NCBI GenBank assembly: GCA_023391285.1
Contig: JAEWBF010000073.1
Location: forward strand, 1 to 21,808
Source: Verrucomicrobiota bacterium
GTDB lineage: Bacteria; Verrucomicrobiota; Verrucomicrobiia; Opitutales; Opitutaceae
Direction of reading: 5' to 3'
DNA length: 21,808 bases
This document shows, one piece after another, positions 1-8,754 of this stretch. Below the pieces are notes generated by a model. That model made no database searches. It worked only from the letters and a program-made list of their open reading frames with translations, and was not told where the DNA came from. Both the position numbers and the translations under genes were made by a program. The stretch's first letter is position 1. Every line of letters starts with the position of its first letter.

Positions 1-19
1 CTCGGAGAGCGCGCCCTAC
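1..19 (+). repeat. Hairpin repeat family A, truncated by the window edge
   Basis: The sequence ends in GCGCGCC then CTAC, preceded by a CGGAGA-like loop, matching the right arm, loop and tail of the family A elements at 4089, 18759 and 19683. The left arm lies outside the window. It is 32 nt past the ruvB stop. Confidence 0.55.
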
Positions 20-50
20 CGGCGCTGCCGCGCCATCGAGGAGTGGGGCT

Positions 51-1133
<1,083 letters not shown>

Positions 1134-1202
1134 GGCGGGGAGGCGGCGAGGTTCGGTGCGGAAGGTGAGGCGATTCGCGGAAGGCTGTGCGTGAGTCGAA
1201 CT

Positions 1203-1229
1203 GGATTCTTCGCTTCGCTCAGAATGACA
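1203..1229. repeat. Intergenic palindromic element (GGATTCTTCG ... AGAATGACA)
   Basis: The plus strand reads GGATTCTTCGCTTCGCTC then AGAATGACA; ATTCT and AGAAT form the outer arms. From memory, closely similar short repeats are scattered in intergenic DNA of several unrelated phyla. It occupies the gap between murA and ruvB; only one copy is in this window. Confidence 0.6.
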
Positions 1230-1253
1230 GAGATGATGCTGCCGGATCGGGGT

Positions 1254-1288
1254 TAGAAATCGAAAATCAAAAATCGAGAATCGAAAAT
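1254..1288. repeat. AATCGAAAATC-type tract downstream of murA
   Basis: The plus strand carries iterated units AAATCGAAAATC, AAAAATCGAG and AATCGAAAAT, ending 5 nt before the murA stop region. It is the same kind of sequence as the tract that forms the ruvB N terminus at 1095-1130. Confidence 0.75.
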
Positions 1289-1292
1289 GGGT

Positions 1293-2582
1293 TCAGCGCC
1301 ATTCGACGTCGGCGCCGAGAGATTTTAGGTTTTCGACGAAGTTGGGGTGGGCGCGTTTGATGGTGTCGGCGCTGCGGACGATGGATTTTCCCGGGATGCT
1401 GGCGGCGACCATGTAGAGGCCGACGGCGGCGCGGATGATGTAGGGGGCGTCGACGGTGGTCGGGCGGAGCGGGCGGTCGCCGAAGACAATGATGCGGTGC
1501 GGGTCGTTGACGACGACGTGCGCGCCGAATTTCGAGAGCTCGGGCATCCAGGTGAAACCGCCCTCGTAAACCTTATTCCAGAACTGGACGGCGCCCTTCG
1601 CGCGGACGGCGAGGGCGATCATGCACGGGAGCAAGTCGACGGGGAAATAGGGCCAGGGGGCGGCTTCGATTTTGGGGAGCAGGTTGGTCGTGAACGGTTG
1701 TTCGATCTCGAGCTTTTGTTTGCGGCGGACGATGGCGGTGTCGCCGTCGTGTTCGATTTTCACGCCGAGTTTTTCGAAGGCCCGGGTGATGAGATCGAAA
1801 TGATGCGGGAGCGAGTGGCGGACTTTGATTTCGCCGCCGGTGATGGCGCCGAGGGCGAGGAAGGTGACGACCTCGTGGTAGTCGGTGTTGATGGTGAACG
1901 TGCCGCCTTTGAGGCGTTTGACGCCTTGGACGGTGATCTTGCTGGTGCCGACGCCAGTGATTTTGGCGCCCATGCCGATGAGGACTTCGCAGAGGTCCTG
2001 GACGTGTGGTTCGCTGGCGGCGTTGATGAGGGTGGATTCGCCGTCGGCGAGGGCGGCGGCCATGACGAAATTTTCGGTGGCGGTGACCGACATGTAGTCG
2101 GGCCAGTGGCGGGCGCCGGTGAAGCGGTCGGCGAGGGACATGCGGAGGTCGCCGTTGTGGGAGATGCGCGCGCCGAGTTTTTCGAGGATTTCGAGGTGTG
2201 GATCCAATTCCCGGATACCGAGGGAGCAGCCCTTGGCGTTGGCGGGGATCTTGAATTTTTTAATGCGTTGAAGGAGCGGTGCGAACAGGAGCACCGAAGA
2301 GCGCATGCCGGAAGGAAGTTCGCCCTCGAGGCGGGAGGAGTCGAAGGACGAGTGGTCGACGGAGAGCGTGCCGGCGGCGCGGTCCCATTGGACGCGCGAG
2401 CCCTGTTCGCCGAAAAAGGTGACGAGCTTTTCGACGTCGGTGATGGCGGGGACGTTGAGGAGGCGGACCGGAGAATCGGTGAGGAGTGTCGCGCAGAGGA
2501 TCGGAAGAACGGAGTTCTTGTTGCCCGAAGGCGTGATGGTGCCGGAGAGCGGTTGGCCGCCGTTGACGATGAGGTCGGGCAT
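1293..2582 (-). CDS. murA: UDP-N-acetylglucosamine 1-carboxyvinyltransferase (MurA family)
   Basis: MurA transfers enolpyruvate from PEP to UDP-GlcNAc, the first committed step of peptidoglycan synthesis in the cytoplasm, and is the fosfomycin target. The 429-residue product has the inside-out alpha/beta barrel layout of the EPSP synthase/MurA family. The N-terminal substrate motif reads SGNKNS (K22, N23; usually GAKNA), and the active-site loop has GCSLGIREL with Cys119 at the catalytic cysteine position. An Asp in PYFPVD and an Arg in TIKRAH occupy the positions of E. coli Asp305 and Arg397. The loop differs from the usual GGCxIGxRP form, so this is a divergent MurA or a paralogue. The start ATG at 2582 has no clear Shine-Dalgarno; CTCAACTCTCA tracts lie just upstream. 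It is transcribed in the same direction as ruvB, 159 nt from it. Confidence 0.88.
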   Translation of the reverse strand: MPDLIVNGGQPLSGTITPSGNKNSVLPILCATLLTDSPVRLLNVPAITDVEKLVTFFGEQGSRVQWDRAAGTLSVDHSSFDSSRLEGELPSGMRSSVLLFAPLLQRIKKFKIPANAKGCSLGIRELDPHLEILEKLGARISHNGDLRMSLADRFTGARHWPDYMSVTATENFVMAAALADGESTLINAASEPHVQDLCEVLIGMGAKITGVGTSKITVQGVKRLKGGTFTINTDYHEVVTFLALGAITGGEIKVRHSLPHHFDLITRAFEKLGVKIEHDGDTAIVRRKQKLEIEQPFTTNLLPKIEAAPWPYFPVDLLPCMIALAVRAKGAVQFWNKVYEGGFTWMPELSKFGAHVVVNDPHRIIVFGDRPLRPTTVDAPYIIRAAVGLYMVAASIPGKSIVRSADTIKRAHPNFVENLKSLGADVEWR

Positions 2583-2584
2583 TC

Positions 2585-2626
2585 TGGAGTTGAGAGACGG
2601 ACGTTGAGAGTTGAGGGATGAGAGTT
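2585..2626. repeat. CTCAACTCTCA tract upstream of murA
   Basis: The plus strand has four GTTGAGAG-like units (GGAGTTGAGAGAC, CGTTGAGAGTTGAGGG, GAGAGTTGAG). On the minus strand these read as CTCAACTCTCA repeats directly before the murA start. A second tract begins at 21788 before the GH3 gene. Confidence 0.72.
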
Positions 2627-2717
2627 GAGCGAGGGGGAGGGCGGGCGTCGAAGGGGATTTGGCGGTTTGGGCGGAATGACAACTTTCTTATGGGCGGAAC
2701 CGCAGAATCTGGGGCGC

Positions 2718-2747
2718 AAAAAAAGAGCGGCTCGGGGGAGCCGCTCT
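2718..2747 (-). terminator. Rho-independent terminator of the RGG-rich gene
   Basis: Reading the minus strand, a perfect 10-bp stem AGAGCGGCTC / GAGCCGCTCT (2747-2738 with 2733-2724) closes a 4-nt CCCC loop and is followed by seven T residues (2724-2718). It begins 23 nt past the stop codon of the gene at 2771-3883 and should separate it from murA. Confidence 0.93.
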
Positions 2748-2770
2748 GAGTGATGAGGATGATCGGGCTG

Positions 2771-3883
2771 TTAGATGGCGCCGCCGCCCTGCTGGCCTTC
2801 GGGGTTCGGGCCGCGGTCGCCGCGATCGTCGCGGTAACGGCCGCGTCCGCCGCGACGACGACGACGGCCGTTGCCGCCTTCGAAACGGCGGTCGCCGCCT
2901 TGACCTTGGTCGCTGCCGCCTTGGAAGCCTTCGGGGCGGGGCTGGCGGTCTTCGCGCGGGCCGCGGTTTTCGCCGCCGTGATAGTTGTTGCGACCGCGGC
3001 CGCCGCGATTGCGGCGGCGGTGACGATGTTCGCCTTCGCGAGCTTCGCCTTCACGGCGGTCCGAGCCGGGAGCGGTGGCGGCGGGCTGTTCGGTGTTTCC
3101 GCCGAAGAGACCCTTCAGCCAGCCGAGGAATCCGCCGGATTTCTTTTCCGGCTGGCGCGGCGCGGACGATTCGCGGGGACGCGCGTCGCGTTGTTCGAGA
3201 GCGATGTCGCGGCGCGGGAAGCGCGTGTCCTGGGGCTTGCCGCTGTCGCGGGGCTCGAAATTACGCGGATCGCGTTCGCGGCGCTCGGGCCGGAAGGACG
3301 GGCGTTGGTCGCGTTGTGGCGGGCGGGTGTCCTCGACGTTGTAGCCTTCGCCCCAGCTCACGGCGGGGCGCTTCGCGTCGGCGGGCGGAAGGATTTTGAT
3401 TTCCGCTTTTTCGACGGAAGGCTGGATCACTTCGGCGGGGGGCGCGATGGGCTCGCCGGCGGCGGGGGCCGTGGCGGCGGGCGGCTCCGACGCGCCGGTG
3501 ACCGGAGCGTTGGCGACGGGGATGCTCGTGTCTTGGACAGGTTCGGCCGGCGCCGCGGGGGCGGCGGGCTCGTTGACGGGGGCCGTCGCGGGCGTGGAGC
3601 TCGCGAACGGGTTGGTGTATTCACGCACCGGCGTGATCACTTCGACTGCGGTCGGCTTGTAACCGGCGGCGGGCGCGGGCGTGGCGGCGGAGGCCGACGG
3701 CGAGCTGGCGCGTTTGCCGCGGGAGAGGCCGGAGCCTCGGGCGTTGCCGAAGGTTCCCACGGCCGGAGTGGCGGCGGGTTGCCCGGTCGGCGCCGGGGTG
3801 CTCGTCGGAGCCGCGGATTGCGGCGCGTCGACGGCGGTCTCGGGAGCCGCGGAGGGCGCACCGGACGGGTTTTGGTCTGACAT
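2771..3883 (-). CDS. RGG-rich low-complexity hypothetical protein
   Basis: I do not recognise this 370-residue protein as a member of a characterised family. Residues 1-200 are Pro/Ala/Thr-rich and presumably disordered. Residues ~200-260 are charged, with many Arg, Asp and Pro. A short hydrophobic island KSGGFLGWLKGLFGG follows (about 268-282), and the last ~80 residues are an Arg/Gly-rich tail with RRRRRGGRGR and repeated RGG/RG motifs. RGG tails in other proteins bind RNA or promote condensates; that role here is inference from composition only. No signal peptide is evident. The ATG at 3883 is the only sensible start. A perfect hairpin followed by a T-run lies 24 nt beyond the stop, so it is probably a monocistronic unit separate from murA. 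The composition raises the chance of a wrong frame, but the terminator placement and clean ORF favour a real gene. Confidence 0.72.
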   Translation of the reverse strand: MSDQNPSGAPSAAPETAVDAPQSAAPTSTPAPTGQPAATPAVGTFGNARGSGLSRGKRASSPSASAATPAPAAGYKPTAVEVITPVREYTNPFASSTPATAPVNEPAAPAAPAEPVQDTSIPVANAPVTGASEPPAATAPAAGEPIAPPAEVIQPSVEKAEIKILPPADAKRPAVSWGEGYNVEDTRPPQRDQRPSFRPERRERDPRNFEPRDSGKPQDTRFPRRDIALEQRDARPRESSAPRQPEKKSGGFLGWLKGLFGGNTEQPAATAPGSDRREGEAREGEHRHRRRNRGGRGRNNYHGGENRGPREDRQPRPEGFQGGSDQGQGGDRRFEGGNGRRRRRGGRGRYRDDRGDRGPNPEGQQGGGAI

Positions 3884-4042
3884 GTTGTATCTGTTTGTTG
3901 CTGGTGCTCAGGCCGCGAGAGCGGCGAGCGACCGTTGGGTTAGGCCCGCGGAGCGCATTGGGTAGCGGCTCGACGCAGGCGTGAAGGGCGCACGGTCGTG
4001 CAAATGCGTAGGGGGAGCAACTGCAAAGTCGGGGGCGGGCTT

Positions 4043-4067
4043 GCGCGGTGGGGGCACCGCGTCTCCA
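4043..4067 (+). repeat. Hairpin repeat family B, left copy
   Basis: Arms CGCGGTG and CACCGCG around a GGGG loop (4044-4061), followed by TCTCCA. The second copy is at 4566-4590 in the same orientation; together they bracket the dUTPase gene. Confidence 0.75.
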
Positions 4068-4088
4068 TGGGTGACGTGCGGCGCGCGC

Positions 4089-4114
4089 GGCGGGGTCGGG
4101 AGACCACGCCCTAC
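4089..4114 (+). repeat. Hairpin repeat family A, intergenic copy
   Basis: Left arm GGCGGGGT, loop CGGGAG, right arm ACCACGCC (one mismatch), tail CTAC. Apart from that mismatch it is identical to the copy inside ilvB at 18759-18784. It lies in the leader of the dUTPase gene. Confidence 0.8.
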
Positions 4115-4172
4115 AATCACGGAAGGAGATGTCGCTTGCCAGGGGAGAGGCGGGGGCGGCAGTTTCGGGCGC

Positions 4173-4544
4173 ATGGACAAACTCGAGGAGATCTTCCAGA
4201 TGCAGGACGCGTTGAACCGCCGGATCGGGGTAAATCTGCCGCCGGCGAGCGACGAGGAGAAGGCGAAGTGGATTCTCAACTACACGCGCGCGATGCAGCA
4301 GGAGACGGCGGAGTTGATCGATTCGGTGCCGTGGAAGTGGTGGGCGAAGTATCAGAAGTTCGACGAGCAGAACGCGAAGGTGGAGGTGGTGGACCTCTTT
4401 CACTTCCTGGTGTCTCTGGCTCAGACGCTGGGGATGACGGCGGACGATGTTTACCAGGCGTATCTCAAGAAGAACGCGGTGAACCATGCGCGTCAGGAAA
4501 CCGGATACGCGAAGAAGGACGACGCGGACTCGCGGCATATTTGA
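4173..4544 (+). CDS. All-alpha dUTP diphosphatase (dimeric dUTPase / MazG-like)
   Basis: This enzyme hydrolyses dUTP to dUMP and pyrophosphate, keeping uracil out of DNA and feeding dTMP synthesis. The 123-residue product matches the all-alpha NTP pyrophosphatase fold of the dimeric dUTPase type: an N-terminal helix (MDKLEEIFQMQDALN), the metal-binding pair ETAELIDSVPWKWW, then EVVDLFHFLVSLAQ carrying the second acidic set, and the C-terminal NAVNHARQETGY motif. I chose the ATG at 4173 because the homologous region begins there; the frame is open upstream to about 3981 but codes only for repeat-derived sequence. The gene sits between two direct copies of a short hairpin repeat (4043 and 4566) and converges on the thioesterase gene 72 nt away. 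The family assignment is firm; substrate preference (dUTP versus another NTP) rests on the WKWW context. Confidence 0.88.
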   Translation: MDKLEEIFQMQDALNRRIGVNLPPASDEEKAKWILNYTRAMQQETAELIDSVPWKWWAKYQKFDEQNAKVEVVDLFHFLVSLAQTLGMTADDVYQAYLKKNAVNHARQETGYAKKDDADSRHI

Positions 4545-4565
4545 GCGCGGGGCGCGCGGGAAGGT

Positions 4566-4590
4566 GCGCGGTGGGGGCACCGCGCCTCCA
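4566..4590 (+). repeat. Hairpin repeat family B, right copy
   Basis: Arms GCGCGGTG and CACCGCGC around a GGGG loop (4566-4585), followed by CTCCA. It shares loop, arms and tail with the copy at 4043-4067 and lies between the convergent dUTPase and thioesterase genes. Confidence 0.75.
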
Positions 4591-4616
4591 ATGGCAGGAG
4601 CGCGAGCGGAGGCGGG

Positions 4617-5078
4617 TTAGCGCGAGACGACGAAGGCGGCGGTGACGTCGACGGCGACGCTGCCGTTTTCGACGACGGAGGCCTTGAGCTTCAGCTTGGC
4701 TTTACCGTAGCGGGAGAGGGCTTCCTTGAACTCGGCGATGGCGGCTTGGGCGGGGCGCTCGCAGATGGCGCGGAGATCGCCGAGCACGGGGCGGCGGTAG
4801 GCGGCGCGGCTTTCCTTCACGACGATGCGCCACTCGGTTTTGTCGCCGTCCTTCGCTTCCTTCATCAGTTCCCACACGACGCCGTAGCCCGCGAGGGTGG
4901 CGAGGGAGACGAGGCTGCCGCCGAAGGCGGTGTTGAGCGAATTCTTGTTCTGCTCCTTCGGCGCGGTGAGGACGAGCGCCTGAGCGTCGCTGACCTCCAC
5001 GCCGACGCCCATCGCTTTCGCAAGCGGGATCATCTCGTGGAGGAAGAGCTCCAAGGCGGGGACCTTCACCGATTTCAT
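4617..5078 (-). CDS. YiiD C-terminal-type hot-dog thioesterase
   Basis: The 153-residue product looks like the thioesterase domain found at the C terminus of E. coli YiiD, a hot-dog-fold family expected to hydrolyse acyl thioesters; the physiological substrate is unknown. Supporting motifs are IPLAKAMGVGVE, then LTAPKEQNKNSLNTAFGGSLVSLATLAGYG, where the N-x-N-T-x-F-G-G segment forms the hot-dog helix, and a later VVKESRAAYRRPV strand typical of the family. I chose the ATG at 5078 because it precedes the conserved start KVPALELFLHEMIP; an in-frame TTG at 5117 would add 13 weakly plausible residues. No Shine-Dalgarno is visible. It is divergent from the DUF748 gene, with a 223-nt gap, and convergent with the dUTPase gene. 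No acyltransferase domain is fused to it, unlike in E. coli YiiD. Confidence 0.82.
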   Translation of the reverse strand: MKSVKVPALELFLHEMIPLAKAMGVGVEVSDAQALVLTAPKEQNKNSLNTAFGGSLVSLATLAGYGVVWELMKEAKDGDKTEWRIVVKESRAAYRRPVLGDLRAICERPAQAAIAEFKEALSRYGKAKLKLKASVVENGSVAVDVTAAFVVSR

Positions 5079-5301
5079 TGTGGGGGGCACGTTGCAGGAA
5101 TTTTTGGCGCTCGTCAAAGCTGCTGGGGCTTCGAAGAGGGAGGAATCGGTGGACAGGCGATTTTCTTAAGGAGAAGCGCTGCGGCGGGGTTTAGTATCGA
5201 ATCGTAAGGAAGTTGCAGGCGAATGGGCGAAGGAGTGGCACTGCAGCAGATTCAGATTGAGGGAGCGCGGCGAATAAACGGATGTCTCAGGCCATTCGGT
5301 T

Positions 5302-8300
5302 ATGGGACGGTTTATCAAAATTTTGGCCGTGTTGTTGGTTGTGTATGCGTTGGTCGGTTTCTTCGTGGTGCCGCCGATTGCGAAGAAGCAGATCGAGGAG
5401 CGGATGCAGGAGGAGTTGGGGCGGAGCGTGACGGTGTCGCGGGTGCGCGTGAATCCGTTTGCGATCTCGATGACGGTGGAAGGGCTGGAGGTGAGTGCGC
5501 CGGATGGCAGCGCGTCATGGATTGGGTGGCAGCGGCTTTATGTGAATGCCGATCCGTTGAAATCGGTGACGGGGGATTGGGTGGTGGGAAAGATTGCGCT
5601 GCAGGGGTTTCACGGGGCGGTGGAGGTGAGGGAGGATGGGACGTTGAACTTCTCGGATCTGATCGAGAAATTTGGGGAGCGGGCGAGTGAGCCGAGCGAG
5701 CCATCGATCTGGGCGCGACCGGTGCGGATCGATCGGCTGGATGTGGCGAATGCGCAGGTGACGTTTACGGACGTGTCGCGGTCGGAGGATTTCAAAACGG
5801 TAATCGGACCGATGAACTTCGCGCTGACGAAGTTTCGGACGGAAGGATCGGGCGGCGCGCCGTATCGATTCGAAGCGACGACGGAAGCGGGTGAGCGGTT
5901 CGCGTGGATGGGCACGCTGGGAGCGGCGCCGGTGAGGTCGATGGGTGACTGGCAGGTGGAAAACCTGCAGTTGGGGAAGTATGCGCCTTATCTTTCCGAT
6001 CGCATGCAGGCGGTGGTGGCGGAGGGAGAGCTTACGGCGGGTGGAAGTTACGAATTGGATTTGGCGCCGGGCGATCGGCGCGTGCGTTTGAGCGACGGAG
6101 CGCTGACGTTGAAAAACGTGCGTGTGCTCGAGCGAGCGGGAGGGCCGGCGGTGGTTGAGCTCGGGACGCTGGAGATTTCGGGGGTGGCGGCGGACGCGCA
6201 GACGCTGGCGGTTAACGTGGACGCGATCCGGTTGGATGGGGGGCGGGCGCGCGTGGTGCGCGGGGCGGACGGGACGGTGAATGTGATCGCGATGTTGAAG
6301 CCGGCTTCGGCAGCGAACGGTGAGGAAGCGAGCGAACCTGAATCCGCGGAAAGCGAGATCGATGTGGGGGTGAAAGAGATTGCGGTGAATGGGTTCGCGG
6401 TCGACCTGCGGGACGAGGCGGCGCCGGAGGTGGTTGAAATGGGTCTGGAGAATATCGAAGCGAAGGTGACGGCGTTTACGTTGCGTGAAGGTGCGCCGGT
6501 GCCACTGGGCGTGGCGTTCGACTTGAAGCCCGAAGGAACGGTGAAGGTGGACGGGAGTGTGACGGTGAGTCCTCTCCAGGCGGTGGTGGGGATCGATATC
6601 GCACGGGTGGCGATGGCGCCGTTCAGTCCGTATTTGAAAGCGGTGTCGCAGGCGACGATTGGGCGCGGGTGGGTGTCGGTGAAAGGCGATGCGAATATCG
6701 GGGCTGACGGCAGCGCGACGTTTTCGGGCGAAACAAAAGTAGAAGACGTGGCGGTGGCGGCGGGCGAGGAGGCGGAGGTGGCGGGGCTGCAGGAGTTCAC
6801 GGCGAGCGACATCAAAGTGGCGACGATGCCGCGGCTGACGCTTTCGACGGGTGAGCTGAAAGTGGTGCGACCGTTTGCGCATGTGGTGCGGGCGGAGGAT
6901 GGGACGTTGAACGTTGCGGCGCTCTTGCCGAAAGGGTCGGGTAGTCAGGAAGCGGATACGGCGGAGGCGAAGGAGGGCGCAAGCGATGGGGCGGCGCCCG
7001 AAATCGCGGTGACCCGCGTGCTGGTGCAGGAAGGCGAGTTTACGTTCAGCGATCGCTCGTTGGACCGCCCGGTTGAATACTCGCTGGCGCCGGTGAATGG
7101 CGCGTTGCGAAATTTGTCGTCGTTGCGTCCGGAATTGGGCGACACGGAGTTTCAAGCCCGCGTGAATCGGTCGGCCGAGGTGCGGGTATTGGGCCGGTTG
7201 AATCCGCTGGGGAGCGCGCCTGCCGCGGATGTGCGTCTCGACGTGGTGTCGGTGGATCTCGTGCCGGCGAGTCCCTACTTTGGAAAGTTTGCCGGTTATG
7301 AGTTGGCGCGGGGCCGGTTGTTTGTGGAGACGCGGGCGAGGCTCGAGGACGAGCGGTTGGACATGGCGAACACGATCAAGGTGGAGCAGTTCGAGCTCGG
7401 TGCGGCGACGAACAGTCCGGATGCGGTGAAGCTGCCGGTGAAGTTGGGAGTGGCGTTGTTGAAGGACGCGCAGGGCAAGATCACGCTCGAGATTCCGGTG
7501 CAAGGGAGCCTTGCGGATCCACAGTTCGACATCGGAAAGGTGGTGGGCCAGGTGTTGTCGAATCTGTTCACCAAGGCGGCGACCTCGCCCTTCGCGTTGA
7601 TTGGATCGATGTTTGGCGGTGGAGGCGAGGAGTTGGGCCAGCAGGAATTCCGACCGGGGACGCTGACGTTGACGGAGGAAAGCCGGTCGCGACTGGACGT
7701 GGTTCGGCGTGCGCTGGTCGAACGTCCGGCGCTGAATCTCGAGATCGAGGCGGGCTTCGACCGCGTGGCGGATGCGGAGGGATTGAAGCGGACGCGGCTC
7801 GAGGAGATGGTGCGAGCGACGCTGGGTTGGCGCGACGACGCGAGCGAGCAGCGGGCGCTGACGCCGGAGGAGCGCGAGGATGGACTGCGACAGATATTCA
7901 AGCAGCGATTTCCCTTGGGGGTCGCCTGGCCGGCGAGCGGCGAAGTGGCAGCCGCGGATCCGGTGACGGATCGGCCTGTATCCGGCGATTCAGCACAAGC
8001 GGAGGAGCGTCGTGGAATTCTTCGGCGCACCTGGGATGTCGCGACCCTGAAAGGTGCGCGCGACTGGATCAGTGGTCGCAGTCGCCGCGAGGAGGAGGAG
8101 CGCCGGGCGTTGGCGGAGCGGCAGGCAGCGGAGCAATTGGCGGCGCAGAGTCGCGTGCAGGAGGAAAGCGCGCCGACGGAGCTGCCGGTGGAAGACGTGG
8201 AGCGGGCGTTGTTGGCGAGCATTGCAGTGGAAGCGGCGGATTTGGCAGAACTCGCAAGCGCGCGGGCTGAACGGATTCGTGAGGTGTTGTTGGCGGACGC

Positions 8301-8388
8301 TGCGATTGAAGAGGCGCGGGTGTCGATCGCGGCGGTGGAAGGTGAGCCCGAGGTCAAGGGCGCGCGGGCGATCCTGCACTTGCGCTGA
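5302..8388 (+). CDS. DUF748 / AsmA-like envelope protein
   Basis: This 1028-residue protein belongs to the DUF748 family within the AsmA-like superfamily: inner-membrane-anchored periplasmic proteins rich in beta strands, some of which are thought to bridge the envelope and move lipids. One N-terminal membrane segment (about residues 5-26, LAVLLVVYALVGFFVVPPIA) is followed by the hallmark IAKKQIEERMQEELGRSVTVSRVRVNPFAISMTVE... start. Repeated modules of the form 'ADGTLNVxALL' occur near residues ~325, ~535 and elsewhere, and the later EESRSRLDVVRRALVERPALNLEIEAG block is typical of DUF748. Residues ~905-960 are strongly charged and probably helical or coiled (RREEEERRALAERQAAEQLAAQ). The ATG at 5302 is chosen because the membrane segment follows directly; no Shine-Dalgarno is apparent. 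The ykgJ-type gene starts about 30 nt downstream on the same strand, suggesting one transcript. Lipid transport is inference. Confidence 0.87.
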   Translation: MGRFIKILAVLLVVYALVGFFVVPPIAKKQIEERMQEELGRSVTVSRVRVNPFAISMTVEGLEVSAPDGSASWIGWQRLYVNADPLKSVTGDWVVGKIALQGFHGAVEVREDGTLNFSDLIEKFGERASEPSEPSIWARPVRIDRLDVANAQVTFTDVSRSEDFKTVIGPMNFALTKFRTEGSGGAPYRFEATTEAGERFAWMGTLGAAPVRSMGDWQVENLQLGKYAPYLSDRMQAVVAEGELTAGGSYELDLAPGDRRVRLSDGALTLKNVRVLERAGGPAVVELGTLEISGVAADAQTLAVNVDAIRLDGGRARVVRGADGTVNVIAMLKPASAANGEEASEPESAESEIDVGVKEIAVNGFAVDLRDEAAPEVVEMGLENIEAKVTAFTLREGAPVPLGVAFDLKPEGTVKVDGSVTVSPLQAVVGIDIARVAMAPFSPYLKAVSQATIGRGWVSVKGDANIGADGSATFSGETKVEDVAVAAGEEAEVAGLQEFTASDIKVATMPRLTLSTGELKVVRPFAHVVRAEDGTLNVAALLPKGSGSQEADTAEAKEGASDGAAPEIAVTRVLVQEGEFTFSDRSLDRPVEYSLAPVNGALRNLSSLRPELGDTEFQARVNRSAEVRVLGRLNPLGSAPAADVRLDVVSVDLVPASPYFGKFAGYELARGRLFVETRARLEDERLDMANTIKVEQFELGAATNSPDAVKLPVKLGVALLKDAQGKITLEIPVQGSLADPQFDIGKVVGQVLSNLFTKAATSPFALIGSMFGGGGEELGQQEFRPGTLTLTEESRSRLDVVRRALVERPALNLEIEAGFDRVADAEGLKRTRLEEMVRATLGWRDDASEQRALTPEEREDGLRQIFKQRFPLGVAWPASGEVAAADPVTDRPVSGDSAQAEERRGILRRTWDVATLKGARDWISGRSRREEEERRALAERQAAEQLAAQSRVQEESAPTELPVEDVERALLASIAVEAADLAELASARAERIREVLLADAAIEEARVSIAAVEGEPEVKGARAILHLR

Positions 8389-8418
8389 AGTAGCGAATGG
8401 CGCACTGAACGCGGTGAA

Positions 8419-8718
8419 GTGGAGAAGCGCGTGAGAGTGGAAGCCTTTGGGGACGATGCGGTGTTCGGATGCCGCACGGGGTGTGGAGCGTGTTGCATCG
8501 CGCCATCGATTTCGTCGGCGATGCCGAAGATGCCGCGCGGCAAAAAGGCGGGGGAGCGCTGTCTGCATTTGCTGCCGGATTTTCGCTGTGAGCTCTTCGG
8601 TTTGCCGGAGAGACCGGCGGTTTGCGTGAGCTTGCGACCCGAGCCGACGATGTGTGGAGCGACGCGAGAGCAGGCGCTGCAGGTTCTCGCCGAGATGGAA
8701 GCGGCGACGGCGCCGTAG
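8419..8718 (+). CDS. YkgJ-type cysteine-cluster protein
   Basis: A small protein of at most 99 residues with the CxxxCxxCC cluster of the YkgJ/UPF0153 family (Cys18, 22, 25, 26 in FGCRTGCGACC) plus further cysteines at 48, 57, 69 and 79. The PAVCVSLRPEPTMCG segment completes the family pattern. Members are presumed to bind Zn or an Fe-S cluster; the function is not established. The start is uncertain: GTG codons at 8419, 8431 and 8437 are all in frame, and a GGAGAAG at 8421-8427 is best spaced for the GTG at 8437, which would give a 93-residue protein beginning just before FGDDAVFGC. It follows the DUF748 gene by about 30 nt and converges on the histidine kinase gene 36 nt away. Confidence 0.88.
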   Translation: MEKRVRVEAFGDDAVFGCRTGCGACCIAPSISSAMPKMPRGKKAGERCLHLLPDFRCELFGLPERPAVCVSLRPEPTMCGATREQALQVLAEMEAATAP

Positions 8719-8754
8719 CGGAGAAGCAACGGACGCGAGCGGAGGCACGGGACG

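Noticed and set aside
3981..4172. Extra 64 residues upstream of the dUTPase
   Set aside because: The stretch is made of hairpin repeats A and B and lacks family similarity; the ATG at 4173 begins the conserved helix.
5515..7503. Long minus-strand open frame (662 codons) opposite the DUF748 gene
   Set aside because: Composition is Arg/His/Pro-dominated, as expected from the complement of a GC-rich gene, and no domain is recognisable; the plus-strand gene explains the region.
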